Origin: Nitrosomonas marina
GTDB lineage: Bacteria > Pseudomonadota > Gammaproteobacteria > Burkholderiales > Nitrosomonadaceae
Assembly: GCF_900110145.1 (NCBI RefSeq)
Contig: NZ_FOCP01000003.1
Location: 1-64,000 of the forward strand
Direction: 5' to 3'
DNA: 64,000 nt
Below are positions 1 through 9,214 of this stretch, one piece after another. Numbering within the stretch: position 1 is the first letter of the stretch; each line of letters opens with the position of its first letter. The notes beneath the pieces were generated by a model. It saw nothing but the letters and a program-made list of their open reading frames with translations, did no database searches and was not told the origin of the DNA. The position numbers were made by a program, and so were the translations under genes.

Positions 1-152
1 TGCGAATACGCAAATGTACGCTGATACCAGATCCAGAATATCGCTACCGCAAGCATCAGCCCAAGACCTATCTTGTAGTACTTGGAGTCGTACCACAATG
101 ACATGTCGTAGTCAGCACTCGCAGCGCCACTCGTTCCCATTGTTGTTGCCAT
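1..152 (-). CDS. amoC: ammonia monooxygenase subunit C, N-terminal part (runs off the left edge)
   Basis: AmoC is a membrane subunit of ammonia monooxygenase, which oxidises ammonia to hydroxylamine in the first step of nitrification. Reading leftward from the ATG at 150-152 gives about 50 residues that match the AmoC N-terminus: a short polar start, the segment [14 protein letters not shown], then a hydrophobic helix ending near RTFAYS. A strong GGAGG ribosome site lies 7 bases before the ATG. The rest of the gene and any amoA/amoB lie outside the window. Whether this copy belongs to an amoCAB operon or is a lone amoC cannot be told here. Family assignment is by recognition of the conserved start. 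Confidence 0.93.
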   Translation of the reverse strand, partial: MATTMGTSGAASADYDMSLWYDSKYYKIGLGLMLAVAIFWIWYQRTFAYS

Positions 153-523
153 CTTTATTCCTCCTTACTTACTTGTTAATTAATACTACCTTCTCTCGTC
201 TCTAATACTAATTAATTAGTACTGCTCTTTTTACAACAGCTCAAGCGCCTTCCCAGGACACTCTTTATGTTGCGTTCCACAGGCTAGTCGACCTTACACC
301 ATAAAGTCAAGTCATTTGTCATAAAATCTCCACTCAAACCATAGGGATTTGGGTTTCGTATAGTATATTCACAAACATAATCATGCCGTTATCATACTCA
401 GCCATTTTCTCAAATTTTATAAATCTGTTTGTGTCGATTCAACTGAATAACTCACGCAGCCCACGTCGCCTGTCCATGTAATTTACAATGATTGTCAGCC
501 TGGTTTTATATATTGTTGCCGAA
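153..523 (-). promoter_or_regulatory. amoC: amoC leader and promoter region
   Basis: This stretch holds no gene on either strand and lies directly upstream of amoC, so it should contain the amoC promoter and 5' leader. The GGAGG ribosome site is at about 160-164. A perfect 16-base AT-rich palindrome sits at 206-221 (listed separately). On the minus strand a TTGACT (-35-like) motif lies near 305-310, but no good -10 is found at the right distance, and a TATACT motif lies further up near 360-366. Transcription starts cannot be placed from sequence alone. Confidence 0.6.
206..221. repeat. perfect 16-bp palindrome in the amoC leader
   Basis: The sequence TACTAATTAATTAGTA is its own reverse complement. 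It ends 54 bases before the amoC start codon, and a partial copy (TTAATTAATACTA) lies between it and the ribosome site. It could be an operator for a dimeric regulator or a weak hairpin in the mRNA leader. No regulator is identified. Confidence 0.75.
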
Positions 524-910
524 TTACAACGCATGCATTTTGATGGTATGCATTAATTCGTCTTTTGTAAAAGGCTTTACCAAGTATTCATTTGATCCGG
601 CAATACGGCCTTTTGCCTTATCGAACATACCATCCTTGCTCGATAACATAACGACAGGTGTAGATTTAAATCTTGGGTTTTGTTTAATCAATTGGCATGC
701 TTGATAACCGTCAAGCCGAGGCATAACAACATCAATAAAAATAATATCAGGATGATTCTCCACAATTTTAGCCAACGCATCAAAACCATCTGAAGCCAAA
801 ATAACTTCACATCCGCAACCATTTAAAAAAATCTCAGCACTACGTCTAATTGTGTTGCTATCATCGACAATAAGAACTTTAATACCTTTCAATGATCCCA
901 GATCATTCAC
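524..910 (-). CDS. PilG-like single-domain response regulator
   Basis: This is a stand-alone CheY-type receiver of 128 residues. In the longer reading starting at TTG 940 the acidic pair is D26/D27, the phosphoacceptor D70, the switch serine S100 and the lysine K122. The sequence around the switch (STPVVMLSSKDGMFDKAKGR) is very like PilG, the twitching-motility receiver that signals to type IV pili through a Chp-type pathway. I chose GTG at 910 because AAGGAG lies 7 bases before it; the upstream TTG has no ribosome site. No pil or chp genes are nearby, so the pathway is inferred from the family only. It has no DNA-binding domain. Confidence 0.85.
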   Translation of the reverse strand: MNDLGSLKGIKVLIVDDSNTIRRSAEIFLNGCGCEVILASDGFDALAKIVENHPDIIFIDVVMPRLDGYQACQLIKQNPRFKSTPVVMLSSKDGMFDKAKGRIAGSNEYLVKPFTKDELMHTIKMHAL

Positions 911-1717
911 CCGAATACTCCTTCTGCTCTTAAATTGCAAACTACCTATATATAAACAGGCTTGTCACACTTTCAGCGCCACAAAAAAACTCGTATTCTC
1001 ACTTATACAGTTGCACCACTAGATCGACCATGACGGTAGTATCCTAGCCAACAGTTTCATCTGCTTATAATAGAGTCCAAGGTTCTTATTTGTTTTTGCA
1101 TCAGCATCAAGCATGATATGGGAAAAACCGAACAGCAACTTCTGCAGACAGGCGATAATACTTGATAGCACTGGCCAGTTTAGCTTTCACTTTGTGTCAC
1201 ATTGACCGAATAAAGTCCTGATTCTTCTGATCCAGCCAGACACGACATGCCAAGCTGATCCCGTAAAAATTAAAGATGAATAAACAAACGGGCGAGCAAG
1301 ATAGACATCATCCGGATCGTCAGTCTTGGCGTTATAAAAGACCCAGCTCCTCGGTGCCCGCCAGCGGTCTACCGAAATTGTTCATACCTATTTTCGAACC
1401 TTGGCTGATCAGACGATAATTCAATCGAAATACAGTCACAGACGTAAAACCTGTCTACTATTCACATTGTTATTCCCTTGGTTGCCAATACCTGCCTTCC
1501 ACTAGGCTGGCGGCATAGTTTATTTATCTAAAATTGCGTTGAACAATATTGGCAAAATTGAACATTAATTTTGGAAAAGCAACCAATATGATTATTTTCA
1601 TTCGGATTGTTTTTTTGCGTTTTGTCAGAATAAGTGTGTACATTGAACCAGAATCACTATCCACGTTGAACAACCATAACGCAACACCATGAATGTTAAT
1701 ATCAGCGTCTCATAAAT
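911..1717. other. gene-free stretch, possibly with decayed coding sequence
   Basis: About 800 bases without an intact gene. On the minus strand between roughly 1440 and 1180, protein-like segments appear in different frames (for example RLISQGSKIGMNNFGRPLAG in one frame and RAPRSWVFYNAKTDDPDDVY in the next), each soon ended by a stop. This pattern would fit a frameshifted remnant, but no family is recognised. The part from 1500 to 1717 is AT-rich and shows nothing clear. Confidence 0.35.
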
Positions 1718-2512
1718 TTATTGATGTTCGCGTACCCACTTACGCCATTGCACAAACAAATTCGCATCCAATGCCGCAATAACAGAACGTCTCCACGGTG
1801 AGCCCGCCCAATAATCGTCATGCTCAAAACCAGACATGGCGCCCCCTGCTTCTTCCAGTATCAGACTGCCAGCTGCATAGTCCCATGGTTTCTGACCACC
1901 ATGTAGATACAAATCAAAAAAACCAGCTGCGGTATAACACCATTCAAGTGCACACGCACCATAATTTCGTTGCGAGGCATACGGCGGGTTTGCTGCAATC
2001 TCTATTGCAAGCTTTTTATGCAATCGTTTTAAATCAACATTGGCTATTGCTGTCGATAATGTGGCCGCGTGCTGCTTGATTGGCAAACGTTTATCATTCA
2101 GAAATGCTCCACGTCCACGCTCAGCATAAAACATTTCATTCGTCGCAGGATTGTAAATAACACCTAACACGCTTTTACCCTGCCTCATCCAGGCAACTGA
2201 AATAGCAAAATAAGGCAACCCATTGAGAAAATTAGACGTACCATCAATAGGATCAATGCTCCACAAACCGTCAGACTCCCCATTGATCCCCTGCAACCAT
2301 TGCGCGTGCTGTTCTTCCTCTGACATTTCTTCGCCCATTACAGCACCAGGTCTGATTGCGCGAAGCGCGTCAAATAAGGCAGCCTGCGCCGCAACATCAG
2401 CGTCAGAATAACTGCTGCCATCTGTTTTTATCCGTCTGGCAACCTGTAAATAGCGCGGCATGACTTCTTCACGCGCAACCTTCCTAACAGCAGCAATGAC
2501 ATCGTTTAGCAC
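1718..2512 (-). CDS. inositol monophosphatase family protein
   Basis: Metal-dependent sugar-phosphate phosphatase of the IMPase/FIG superfamily. The family signatures are present in order: the first metal motif GEE near residue 60, the core DPIDGTSNF near 87-95, and the distal WDYAAG motif near 210, followed by EEAGG. The length of 264 residues is normal. The substrate could be inositol phosphate, histidinol phosphate, 3'-phosphoadenosine phosphate or another compound and is not decided by sequence. The start is uncertain: GTG 2512 lies just after the stop of the upstream gene with a weak AGAG site, while GTG 2530 would overlap that gene by 16 bases and has no ribosome site. It is co-directional with the thioredoxin-like gene. 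Confidence 0.85.
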   Translation of the reverse strand: MLNDVIAAVRKVAREEVMPRYLQVARRIKTDGSSYSDADVAAQAALFDALRAIRPGAVMGEEMSEEEQHAQWLQGINGESDGLWSIDPIDGTSNFLNGLPYFAISVAWMRQGKSVLGVIYNPATNEMFYAERGRGAFLNDKRLPIKQHAATLSTAIANVDLKRLHKKLAIEIAANPPYASQRNYGACALEWCYTAAGFFDLYLHGGQKPWDYAAGSLILEEAGGAMSGFEHDDYWAGSPWRRSVIAALDANLFVQWRKWVREHQ

Positions 2513-2514
2513 GT

Positions 2515-3072
2515 TTACTCTGTACGCCACTTGATTGAGCAGCCGATACTGGGAATCTGGTCTTCAGGGCCTCTTCCTGTTCTGGCAACCTGTAACATGC
2601 CTTCAAACAAATCTCTCCGCACATCTGGCGCAGCAGCTTCTTTGCGCGAAGCATCAAGGCGACCACGATACTGCAGCTCCAGTGCGCCGTTAAAACCAAA
2701 AAAATCAGGCGTACACACTGCCCCGTACGCCTTGGCAATTTCTTGTGTCTCATCCCACACATATGGGAATGGATAGTTCAATTCCTTGGCAACGCGCACC
2801 ATATTATCGAACGAGTCTTCAGGGTAGTCTGCAGGATCGTTCGACATGATCGCAATAGCGTTGATACCATATTGTTTCAATTCGTTGACATCCCGAACCA
2901 GTCTATCCTGGATGGCCTTCACATACGGACAATGGTTGCAAATAAACATCACCAGCAATCCTTTTTCACCTTTAGCCGAATCCAAGTTGTGGCGCTTACC
3001 GTCAACCCCTAATAAATCAAAATCTAACGCTTTCCAACCAAATTCACATACAGGCGTCTCTAAGCTTGCCAT
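2515..3072 (-). CDS. thioredoxin-like (AhpC/TSA-type redoxin) protein
   Basis: A thioredoxin-fold protein of 185 residues. It carries the CNHCPYVK active-site motif (Cys45 and Cys48), the segment AIMSNDPADYPEDS, the TPDFFGF region with the fold's cis-proline, and the family's typical C-terminal PSIGCSIKW. Members are cytoplasmic redoxins of poorly defined substrate; there is no signal peptide. ATG 3072 is preferred because AGGAG lies 10 bases upstream; the upstream ATG 3081 would be only about one base from that site. The gene abuts the IMPase-family gene, suggesting one transcript. Confidence 0.85.
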   Translation of the reverse strand: MASLETPVCEFGWKALDFDLLGVDGKRHNLDSAKGEKGLLVMFICNHCPYVKAIQDRLVRDVNELKQYGINAIAIMSNDPADYPEDSFDNMVRVAKELNYPFPYVWDETQEIAKAYGAVCTPDFFGFNGALELQYRGRLDASRKEAAAPDVRRDLFEGMLQVARTGRGPEDQIPSIGCSIKWRTE

Positions 3073-3246
3073 GCTAAACATTCTCCTTAATATCAATTGT
3101 ACAATTCTAATTCAAACTGCCATATTCTGATTTACCTGCATTATCTGTCAAACCTTTATACAGACGAAACAAATCATATAGCTAATCGTGGTATATTAGC
3201 ATGAGTACACAAATTGCTTTCGTTACTTATTACATCAATCCGGATT

Positions 3247-3990
3247 ATGCTACCCCGTATTTTTCATACCGGTGATATTTCCGTAGGACAAACTCTTGAA
3301 CTAGCAACAACTGCAAGCCATCATGCTACCCGAGTACTGCGTACCAGAGTAGGAGATTCTGTTACCCTGTTTAACGGAAAGGGCGGCGAATTCCTAGCAC
3401 GGATTGTAAGTGCCAAAAAGCTCGTCACCACGGTTACAGTTGACGAATTTATCACAACTGAACGCGAATCTACGCTCACGATTGATCTCGCACAGGCGCT
3501 TTGCGTCAATGAGAAAATGGATTTGATCATACAAAAATCCGTTGAGTTAGGCGTCTCTAGCATTCAGCCAATTATTACTACCCGAAGTATTGTACGACTA
3601 TCCGACGAGCGTGCCAAAAAACGACTAGAGCATTGGCAGCGCGTCATCATCTCGGCCTGCGAACAATGTGGCAGAAATTACGTACCGACAATTTCTCCCT
3701 TACTTTCTTTAGTAAAATGGATCGACACCAAAACTACAACCGCATCTGATCATCTGGGTTTCGCACTTTCAGTAACGGGAAATACCACCCTAAAAGATTT
3801 GCCTATACCACGATCGACCCCACGCCTGACTTTAGTCGTGGGTCCGGAAGGCGGGTTCACGACAGATGAAGCAGCTATTTTAGAACGTGCAGGCTTTTTG
3901 TCTCTGCGTTTAGGAAATCGAATATTGAGAACGGAAACCGCAGCTATGGCAGCAATTGCCGCATTGCAAATGCAATGGGGCGATTTTTAA
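3247..3990 (+). CDS. rsmE: 16S rRNA (uracil(1498)-N(3))-methyltransferase RsmE
   Basis: RsmE methylates U1498 of 16S rRNA using S-adenosylmethionine. The product is 247 residues with an N-terminal PUA-like part (MLPRIFHTGD, then ASHHATRVLR) and a C-terminal SPOUT methyltransferase knot. The knot shows the cofactor motif VVGPEGGFTTDE and the closing LGNRILRTETAA. ATG 3247 aligns with the usual start; the TTG at 3214 would add 11 unlikely residues. It is a single gene reading toward argA, with about 80 bases between them. Confidence 0.92.
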   Translation: MLPRIFHTGDISVGQTLELATTASHHATRVLRTRVGDSVTLFNGKGGEFLARIVSAKKLVTTVTVDEFITTERESTLTIDLAQALCVNEKMDLIIQKSVELGVSSIQPIITTRSIVRLSDERAKKRLEHWQRVIISACEQCGRNYVPTISPLLSLVKWIDTKTTTASDHLGFALSVTGNTTLKDLPIPRSTPRLTLVVGPEGGFTTDEAAILERAGFLSLRLGNRILRTETAAMAAIAALQMQWGDF

Positions 3991-4068
3991 ATATATCTAC
4001 TCAACATGTCTTGCGCTAAGATTATCTATCCAGATCTCCAACATTAAAGTTCTTAGAACTGATTTTCC

Positions 4069-5409
4069 ATGAAAGTTACTGCAAATTTTGTTGCCTGGTT
4101 TCGTTCCGCGGCACCATACATCCATTCCTTCAGAGGAAAAATTTTTGTCATTGGCATCAGTGGCGAAATGGTCACTGATGAAAACTTTATCTTTTTTATT
4201 CACGACATAAATTTACTGGCCAGCCTTGGTGTTCGACTGGTATTAGTGCATGGCGCCCGCCCGCAGATCGTTCAACGGTTGAACGAGAATCAATTTAAAA
4301 TTAATTCAGCAATGGGCATTGACATCACCGATACCGCCTCGTTACAGTTTGCAAAAGAAGCGATCGGTCGTACACATATAGAAATTGAAGCACTGCTTTC
4401 CATGGGATTACCTAATTCGCCCATGGCCAATGCAGCCATTCAGGTAGCCAGTGGCAACTTTATTACCGCCTGCCCATTCGGTGTTATCAACGGCGTGGAT
4501 TTCATGCACACGGGTAAAGTTCGCAAAGTCAATGTTTCTGCTATCCAGAACAGCCTGAATCAAGGTAATGTAATATTAATATCCTCGCTGGGTCATTCAC
4601 CTACTGGCGAAATTTTTAATTTAACTATGGAAAATGTGGCAACTGAAGTGGCCAGTGCCCTGCATGCTGAAAAACTTATTTTTTTGCTTGATTCGCTTGA
4701 TCACCATGACGTATCAAGGAAAGATGAAGAACCATCTTTGCCACGAGAACTGACCGTTGCTCAGTGCAGAATGCTTCTTCAGAATGCTGAAAAAACCATA
4801 TCCGGCTTGAACGCAGAAGTTTTGAAATTGTTATCATACGCCATACAAGCCTGTGAAAAAAACGTTGCTCGCACGCATCTTGTCAGTCGCCACACTGATG
4901 GCGCCATTTTGAAAGAATTATTCACCCATTATGGTATTGGCTGCATGGTATCCCGGGAGTCGCTTGAGTCAATCCGCAAAGCACACATTGATGATGTTGG
5001 CAGCATTTTACAATTGATCGAGCCACTTGAGACAGAAGGAATATTAGTCAGAAGAAGTCGGGAACTGTTGGAAATAGAGATTTCCCGTTTCATCGTATTT
5101 GAACATGACAGCATGATTATTGGTTGCGCTGCGTTATATCCTTTTCACCAGGATGAAATTTGTGAGCTTGCATGCTTAGCTGTTCACCCTGCTTATCGTA
5201 ATTTAGGCTATGGTAATCGTTTGTTGAAAGCCGTCGAGGAAATTACCATATCTCAAGGCCATGACAAGCTTTTTGTAATGACTACACATGCAACTCATTG
5301 GTTTATCGAGCACGGATTTCACGAAGTATCACTGGCAGATCTACCCAAGCTCAAACAGGATTTATACAACTACAAGCGTAAATCCAAGGTATACATGAAA
5401 TCGCTTTAG
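4069..5409 (+). CDS. argA: amino-acid N-acetyltransferase (N-acetylglutamate synthase)
   Basis: This enzyme makes N-acetylglutamate from glutamate and acetyl-CoA, the first step of arginine synthesis. The 446 residues fit the classic two-domain form. An amino-acid-kinase-like domain covers roughly residues 25-270 (VIGISGEMV, LVLVHGARPQI), and a GNAT acetyltransferase domain covers about 295-446 (CELACLAVHPAYRNLGYGNRLL). In this family the kinase-like domain is the arginine-binding regulatory part, so feedback inhibition is expected. It acts in the cytoplasm. No other arg biosynthesis genes are adjacent (argS lies far off at 52 kb). Confidence 0.94.
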   Translation: MKVTANFVAWFRSAAPYIHSFRGKIFVIGISGEMVTDENFIFFIHDINLLASLGVRLVLVHGARPQIVQRLNENQFKINSAMGIDITDTASLQFAKEAIGRTHIEIEALLSMGLPNSPMANAAIQVASGNFITACPFGVINGVDFMHTGKVRKVNVSAIQNSLNQGNVILISSLGHSPTGEIFNLTMENVATEVASALHAEKLIFLLDSLDHHDVSRKDEEPSLPRELTVAQCRMLLQNAEKTISGLNAEVLKLLSYAIQACEKNVARTHLVSRHTDGAILKELFTHYGIGCMVSRESLESIRKAHIDDVGSILQLIEPLETEGILVRRSRELLEIEISRFIVFEHDSMIIGCAALYPFHQDEICELACLAVHPAYRNLGYGNRLLKAVEEITISQGHDKLFVMTTHATHWFIEHGFHEVSLADLPKLKQDLYNYKRKSKVYMKSL

Positions 5410-5505
5410 CAGCGTAACTAAAACCAAACTTGTATTAACTTATATTTACTCTGACCATCGAAACCACCATAATTACAGGTTTTCAATTTGTTAAGGTGCT
5501 AGCAA

Positions 5506-5778
5506 ATGGCAAGAACAGTTTATTGCGTCAAGTTAGGTCAAGAAGCGAAGGGACTGGATTTCCAACCATACCCGGGAGAATTAGGCAAACGCATTTTTGA
5601 AAATATCTCTCGAGAAGCATGGGATGAGTGGATCAAGCTTCAGACCATGTTGATAAATGAGAATCGGCTCAATCTTTCCGACAGTAAAGCGCGACAATAT
5701 CTTGCCGAACAAATGGAGGCCCATTTTTTTGGTCAGGGTATCGAGCAACCAGACGGTTATGTATCGCCGGAAAGCTGA
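5506..5778 (+). CDS. yggX: Fe(2+)-trafficking / oxidative damage protection protein YggX
   Basis: A 90-residue protein that matches YggX along its whole length: the start [11 protein letters not shown] with the conserved cysteine (C7), [12 protein letters not shown], the central [19 protein letters not shown] and the C-terminal FFGQG motif. YggX is a small cytoplasmic protein linked to iron handling and protection of Fe-S clusters. It lies 17 bases before the CYTH gene, so the two may be cotranscribed. Confidence 0.95.
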   Translation: MARTVYCVKLGQEAKGLDFQPYPGELGKRIFENISREAWDEWIKLQTMLINENRLNLSDSKARQYLAEQMEAHFFGQGIEQPDGYVSPES

Positions 5779-5795
5779 AGCAGTTTTGTCCTGTC

Positions 5796-6440
5796 ATGTC
5801 CACAGAAGTCGAACTCAAGCTACGCTTTCCGCAGCGGTTTGCGTCACAGATCAAGCAGTTATCATTATTAAACACTTACAGTATCACTGAGCCATACCAG
5901 CAAAACCTGTATAGCGTTTACTATGATACGCCTGATTTCAAATTGAAAAAAAGCCGCATTGCACTCAGGTTGCGTAAAACGGGAGAAAGCTGGATTCAGA
6001 CAATTAAGAGTGGTGGCACCATTTGCGATGGCCTGCATCAACATCGTGAATGGGAATATCCAACTACTGACTGCAAACTTGATTTCGCACAGCTAACCGA
6101 TCAAAAGATCAAATATTTTTTTTCTGACCGGAAGCTTTGCCAGTCGTTACAGCCAGTTTTTGTAACTGACTTCGATCGAACCACTTATTTGCTTGGACCA
6201 GCAGAAAATTTCAAGCTCGAGTTTTGTATTGATGAAGGGTTTATTACAACAAAACAACCCGATTCAGACCTTTCTGAACCGATCTGCGAGATTGAACTGG
6301 AATTGAAATCCGGTAGCAAGGCTCAATTACTCCAGTTTTCAGAGACATTGAAGAAATACTGCCCTTGCCCGCTTATTCCGGAAAACAAAAACAAAGCAAT
6401 GCGGGGGTATGCTTTACTTCTGAAAAAACCAGGCTCCTAA
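5796..6440 (+). CDS. CYTH domain-containing protein (inorganic triphosphatase-like)
   Basis: A 214-residue protein of the CYTH superfamily. The hallmark EVELKLR (the ExExK motif, residues 4-8) opens the sequence, and later metal and phosphate-binding strands follow (ALRLRKTG, HREWEY, EIELELKSG, NKNKAMRGYALL). Such proteins bind a triphosphate inside a beta tunnel; bacterial members of the YgiF type hydrolyse inorganic tripolyphosphate. The CHAD domain often joined to it is absent here. A hairpin terminator follows the stop codon. Confidence 0.82.
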   Translation: MSTEVELKLRFPQRFASQIKQLSLLNTYSITEPYQQNLYSVYYDTPDFKLKKSRIALRLRKTGESWIQTIKSGGTICDGLHQHREWEYPTTDCKLDFAQLTDQKIKYFFSDRKLCQSLQPVFVTDFDRTTYLLGPAENFKLEFCIDEGFITTKQPDSDLSEPICEIELELKSGSKAQLLQFSETLKKYCPCPLIPENKNKAMRGYALLLKKPGS

Positions 6441-6447
6441 CACACAG

Positions 6448-6490
6448 CGGAGAACCCAACACATAAGTTATGGATTCTCCGTTATTTTCT
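6448..6490 (+). terminator. hairpin terminator after the CYTH gene
   Basis: The arms CGGAGAACCC and GGATTCTCCG (6448-6457 and 6472-6481) can pair around a 14-base loop with one bulge, and are followed by TTATTTT. It lies between two convergent genes (the CYTH gene and fba) and may serve both. Confidence 0.6.
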
Positions 6491-6559
6491 CATTTCCACG
6501 CAAGATAGAAATATTAGCGTGAAAATATAGACAGTCAAAAAATTTGAACGTTATACTTG

Positions 6560-7624
6560 TTACTTGATAACAGGATCTAATTCACCCTTAGCATAGCGTG
6601 CCGCCATATCATCAAGTTGGATTGACTTAATTTTGCTTGCTTGTCCAGCACAACCAAATGCCTCGAAACGTGCTTTACAAATCGCCTGTGCTGCAACAGT
6701 CGCTTCCTTGAGAAACTTACGTGGATCAAAATTACTTTTATCCTGATCCAGATGCCGTCTAATCGCACCTGTCATCGCCAAACGAATATCAGTATCTATA
6801 TTGACTTTGCGAACGCCATTTTTAATACCTTCCTGGATTTCTTCAACCGGCACACCGTAAGTTTCTTTGATGTCGCCGCCATATTTACGGATTATTTCCA
6901 GCCAATCCTGTGGTACGGAACTGGAACCATGCATAACTAAATGAGTATTTGGAATGCGCTGATGTATTTCTTTGATACGATTGATTGCGAGAATATCACC
7001 TGTTGGTTTGCGGGTAAATTTGTAAGCACCGTGAGAAGTACCAATTGCAATTGCCAGTGCATCCACACCTGTTTTCTTGACAAAGTCGGCAGCTTCCTCT
7101 GGATCTGTCAGCAACTGATCGTGAGACAGTTTTCCTTCAGCGCCGTGCCCGTCTTCTGCTTCACCCATACCGGATTCCAGAGAGCCGAGACAACCCAACT
7201 CTCCTTCAACAGAAACTCCCACCGAATGTGCAATATTTACAACCTCAGACGTCACATTGACGTTGTACTCATAGGATGCCGGCGTCTTTGCATCAGCTTC
7301 CAAGGAACCATCCATCATAACACTTGAGAAACCACTGCGAATCGCATTAACGCAAACAGAAGGAGACGCACCATGATCTTGATGCATCACAATTGGAATA
7401 TGCGGATACGCCTCAACAGCCGCTGCAATCAAATGACGTAAAAAAGGCTCACCTGCATATTTCCTGGCGCCGGCAGACCCCTGCATGATAACCGGGCTAT
7501 CACATTCATCAGCCGCCTGCATGATTGCATGGATTTGCTCGAGGTTGTTTACATTGAACGCGGGCAATCCATAATCGTTCTCCGCGGCATGATCCAATAA
7601 TTGTCTTAATGATACAAGTGCCAT
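6560..7624 (-). CDS. fba: class II fructose-bisphosphate aldolase
   Basis: Class II aldolase joins dihydroxyacetone phosphate and glyceraldehyde 3-phosphate, and in an autotroph also serves sedoheptulose-bisphosphate formation in the Calvin cycle. The 354 residues include the zinc/catalytic motif MHQDHGAS (H81, D83, H84), the second metal motif SLEADAKTP, and the phosphate-binding GTSHGAYKF and [10 protein letters not shown] good AGGAGA ribosome site precedes the ATG. It is the last gene of the tkt-gap-pgk-pyk-fba cluster; the 109 bases before it could hold its own promoter. Confidence 0.95.
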   Translation of the reverse strand: MALVSLRQLLDHAAENDYGLPAFNVNNLEQIHAIMQAADECDSPVIMQGSAGARKYAGEPFLRHLIAAAVEAYPHIPIVMHQDHGASPSVCVNAIRSGFSSVMMDGSLEADAKTPASYEYNVNVTSEVVNIAHSVGVSVEGELGCLGSLESGMGEAEDGHGAEGKLSHDQLLTDPEEAADFVKKTGVDALAIAIGTSHGAYKFTRKPTGDILAINRIKEIHQRIPNTHLVMHGSSSVPQDWLEIIRKYGGDIKETYGVPVEEIQEGIKNGVRKVNIDTDIRLAMTGAIRRHLDQDKSNFDPRKFLKEATVAAQAICKARFEAFGCAGQASKIKSIQLDDMAARYAKGELDPVIK

Positions 7625-7733
7625 TTATCTCTCCTTCACAAGATTTAAAAATATGTTAATGGTTCAGTCTGTATATCAATTATTAATACTTTTGCATTTG
7701 ACAAAACGGCCTGGCATGCATAATACCTATCGA

Positions 7734-9197
7734 TTATGCATTTTCCATGACCGCGTCTTCTTCTTTTGTAATACTTTCACCTACTTTGATTATTTTCATC
7801 GTATTGGTTCCTCCCGCTTTACCGATTGGTTCACCAATAGTCATTACCATGATATCCCCGTTACGCACGATTCCTCTATTAGATAACTCCTTTTCCGCAA
7901 GCTCGAGAATTTCTTCGGGATCATTCAGTCCCTCTCCGAACTCGACCGGGTAAACACCCCTGAACAGCGTCACCTTACGGCGGGTGCTTTCGTGCGGACT
8001 TAACGCTACAATAGGTACCTTGGAGCTTCTGCGGGACATGAGTAATGCTGTCTCGCCACTCTGAGTCAATGCGGCAATAGCCCTAATTTTCAGACCTGTT
8101 GCTGTAAACATAGTGGCCCGGGCGATTGCTTCTTCTATCGAAGCAGGTGGTCTGACTGGCTGGCGCCTGTCAACATTCACAAGATATTCCTTTTCCGCCT
8201 CCAAACACACGCGCGCCATCGCCGCAACCGATTCAATTGGATATTCGCCTGCTGCCGATTCCGCCGAGAGCATGACGGCATCAGTACCATCCAGGACTGC
8301 ATTCGCCACATCAGAAACTTCCGCACGGGTCGGGATTGGACTTGTTATCATTGATTCCATCATTTGTGTCGCAGTAACAACCACTTTGTTATTGCTTCGC
8401 GCTGCACGAATCATTTTTTTTTGAAGCGCGGGTACTGCGGCGTCCCCGACTTCAACAGCAAGATCACCTCTTGCAACCATAATCGCATCAGATGCATCTA
8501 TAATGTCATCTAATGCCAAAATTGCTTCTGATCGCTCTATCTTTGCCATGATCAGGCTTTTTCCACCAGATGCCAGCATCATTTCGCGAGCATTTCTTAT
8601 ATCATCACCTGAACGTACAAAAGAAACCGCCAGAAAATCAGCATTCATTTCGGCAGCCACTTTAATGTCTTCTATATCTTTTGCCGTCAATGCGGGCGCG
8701 CCCAGTCCACCACCCTTGCGATTGATTCCTTTGTTATTTGACAGCACACCACCCTGTTCCACGATGCAAAAAACCTGATTATCCTGGACTTTAGTCACAG
8801 TCAAAACAATGCGACCGTCATCCAGCAGCAAGGTTGCTCCGGATTCTACGTCATTAGGTAATTCTTTATAATCAAGACCTACTCTTTCTTGATTACCTAA
8901 CGCGCAGGCTGCATCCAGGATAAACGGGTCGCCAATTTTCAGTCTGATTCTATTCTGTTCAAATTCACCAATTCGTATTTTTGGTCCTTGCAGATCTACC
9001 AGAACCCCCACTGTTCTTCCAAGAGATTGAGCAATTGAGCGCGTCAACTCGGCATGCTTCAGGTGCTGTTCACGAGATCCATGCGAGAAATTGATCCGCA
9101 CCACATCCACCCCCGCCTGTATCATGCGTTCAAGCACTTTAGGATTCGCACAGCTTGCTGGGCCAAGTGTGGCAACAATTTTTGTTCTGCGGATCAT
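7734..9197 (-). CDS. pyk: pyruvate kinase
   Basis: Converts phosphoenolpyruvate and ADP to pyruvate and ATP. The 487-residue protein shows the N-terminal RRTKIVATLGPAS, the nucleotide/substrate motif RINFSHGS, the active-site lysine segment IMAKIERSEA, the magnesium motif VARGDLAVEVG and the TATQMMESM helix. It lies 17 bases after pgk in the same direction, so it belongs to the carbon cluster. The regulatory C-terminal domain is present; the effector is not evident. Confidence 0.95.
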   Translation of the reverse strand: MIRRTKIVATLGPASCANPKVLERMIQAGVDVVRINFSHGSREQHLKHAELTRSIAQSLGRTVGVLVDLQGPKIRIGEFEQNRIRLKIGDPFILDAACALGNQERVGLDYKELPNDVESGATLLLDDGRIVLTVTKVQDNQVFCIVEQGGVLSNNKGINRKGGGLGAPALTAKDIEDIKVAAEMNADFLAVSFVRSGDDIRNAREMMLASGGKSLIMAKIERSEAILALDDIIDASDAIMVARGDLAVEVGDAAVPALQKKMIRAARSNNKVVVTATQMMESMITSPIPTRAEVSDVANAVLDGTDAVMLSAESAAGEYPIESVAAMARVCLEAEKEYLVNVDRRQPVRPPASIEEAIARATMFTATGLKIRAIAALTQSGETALLMSRRSSKVPIVALSPHESTRRKVTLFRGVYPVEFGEGLNDPEEILELAEKELSNRGIVRNGDIMVMTIGEPIGKAGGTNTMKIIKVGESITKEEDAVMENA

Positions 9198-9214
9198 TAC
9201 AGTAATTTCTGGGA

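Noticed and set aside
2743..3130. Plus-strand frames over the thioredoxin-like gene
   Set aside because: They are antisense shadows of a well-supported gene and lack ribosome sites and family features.
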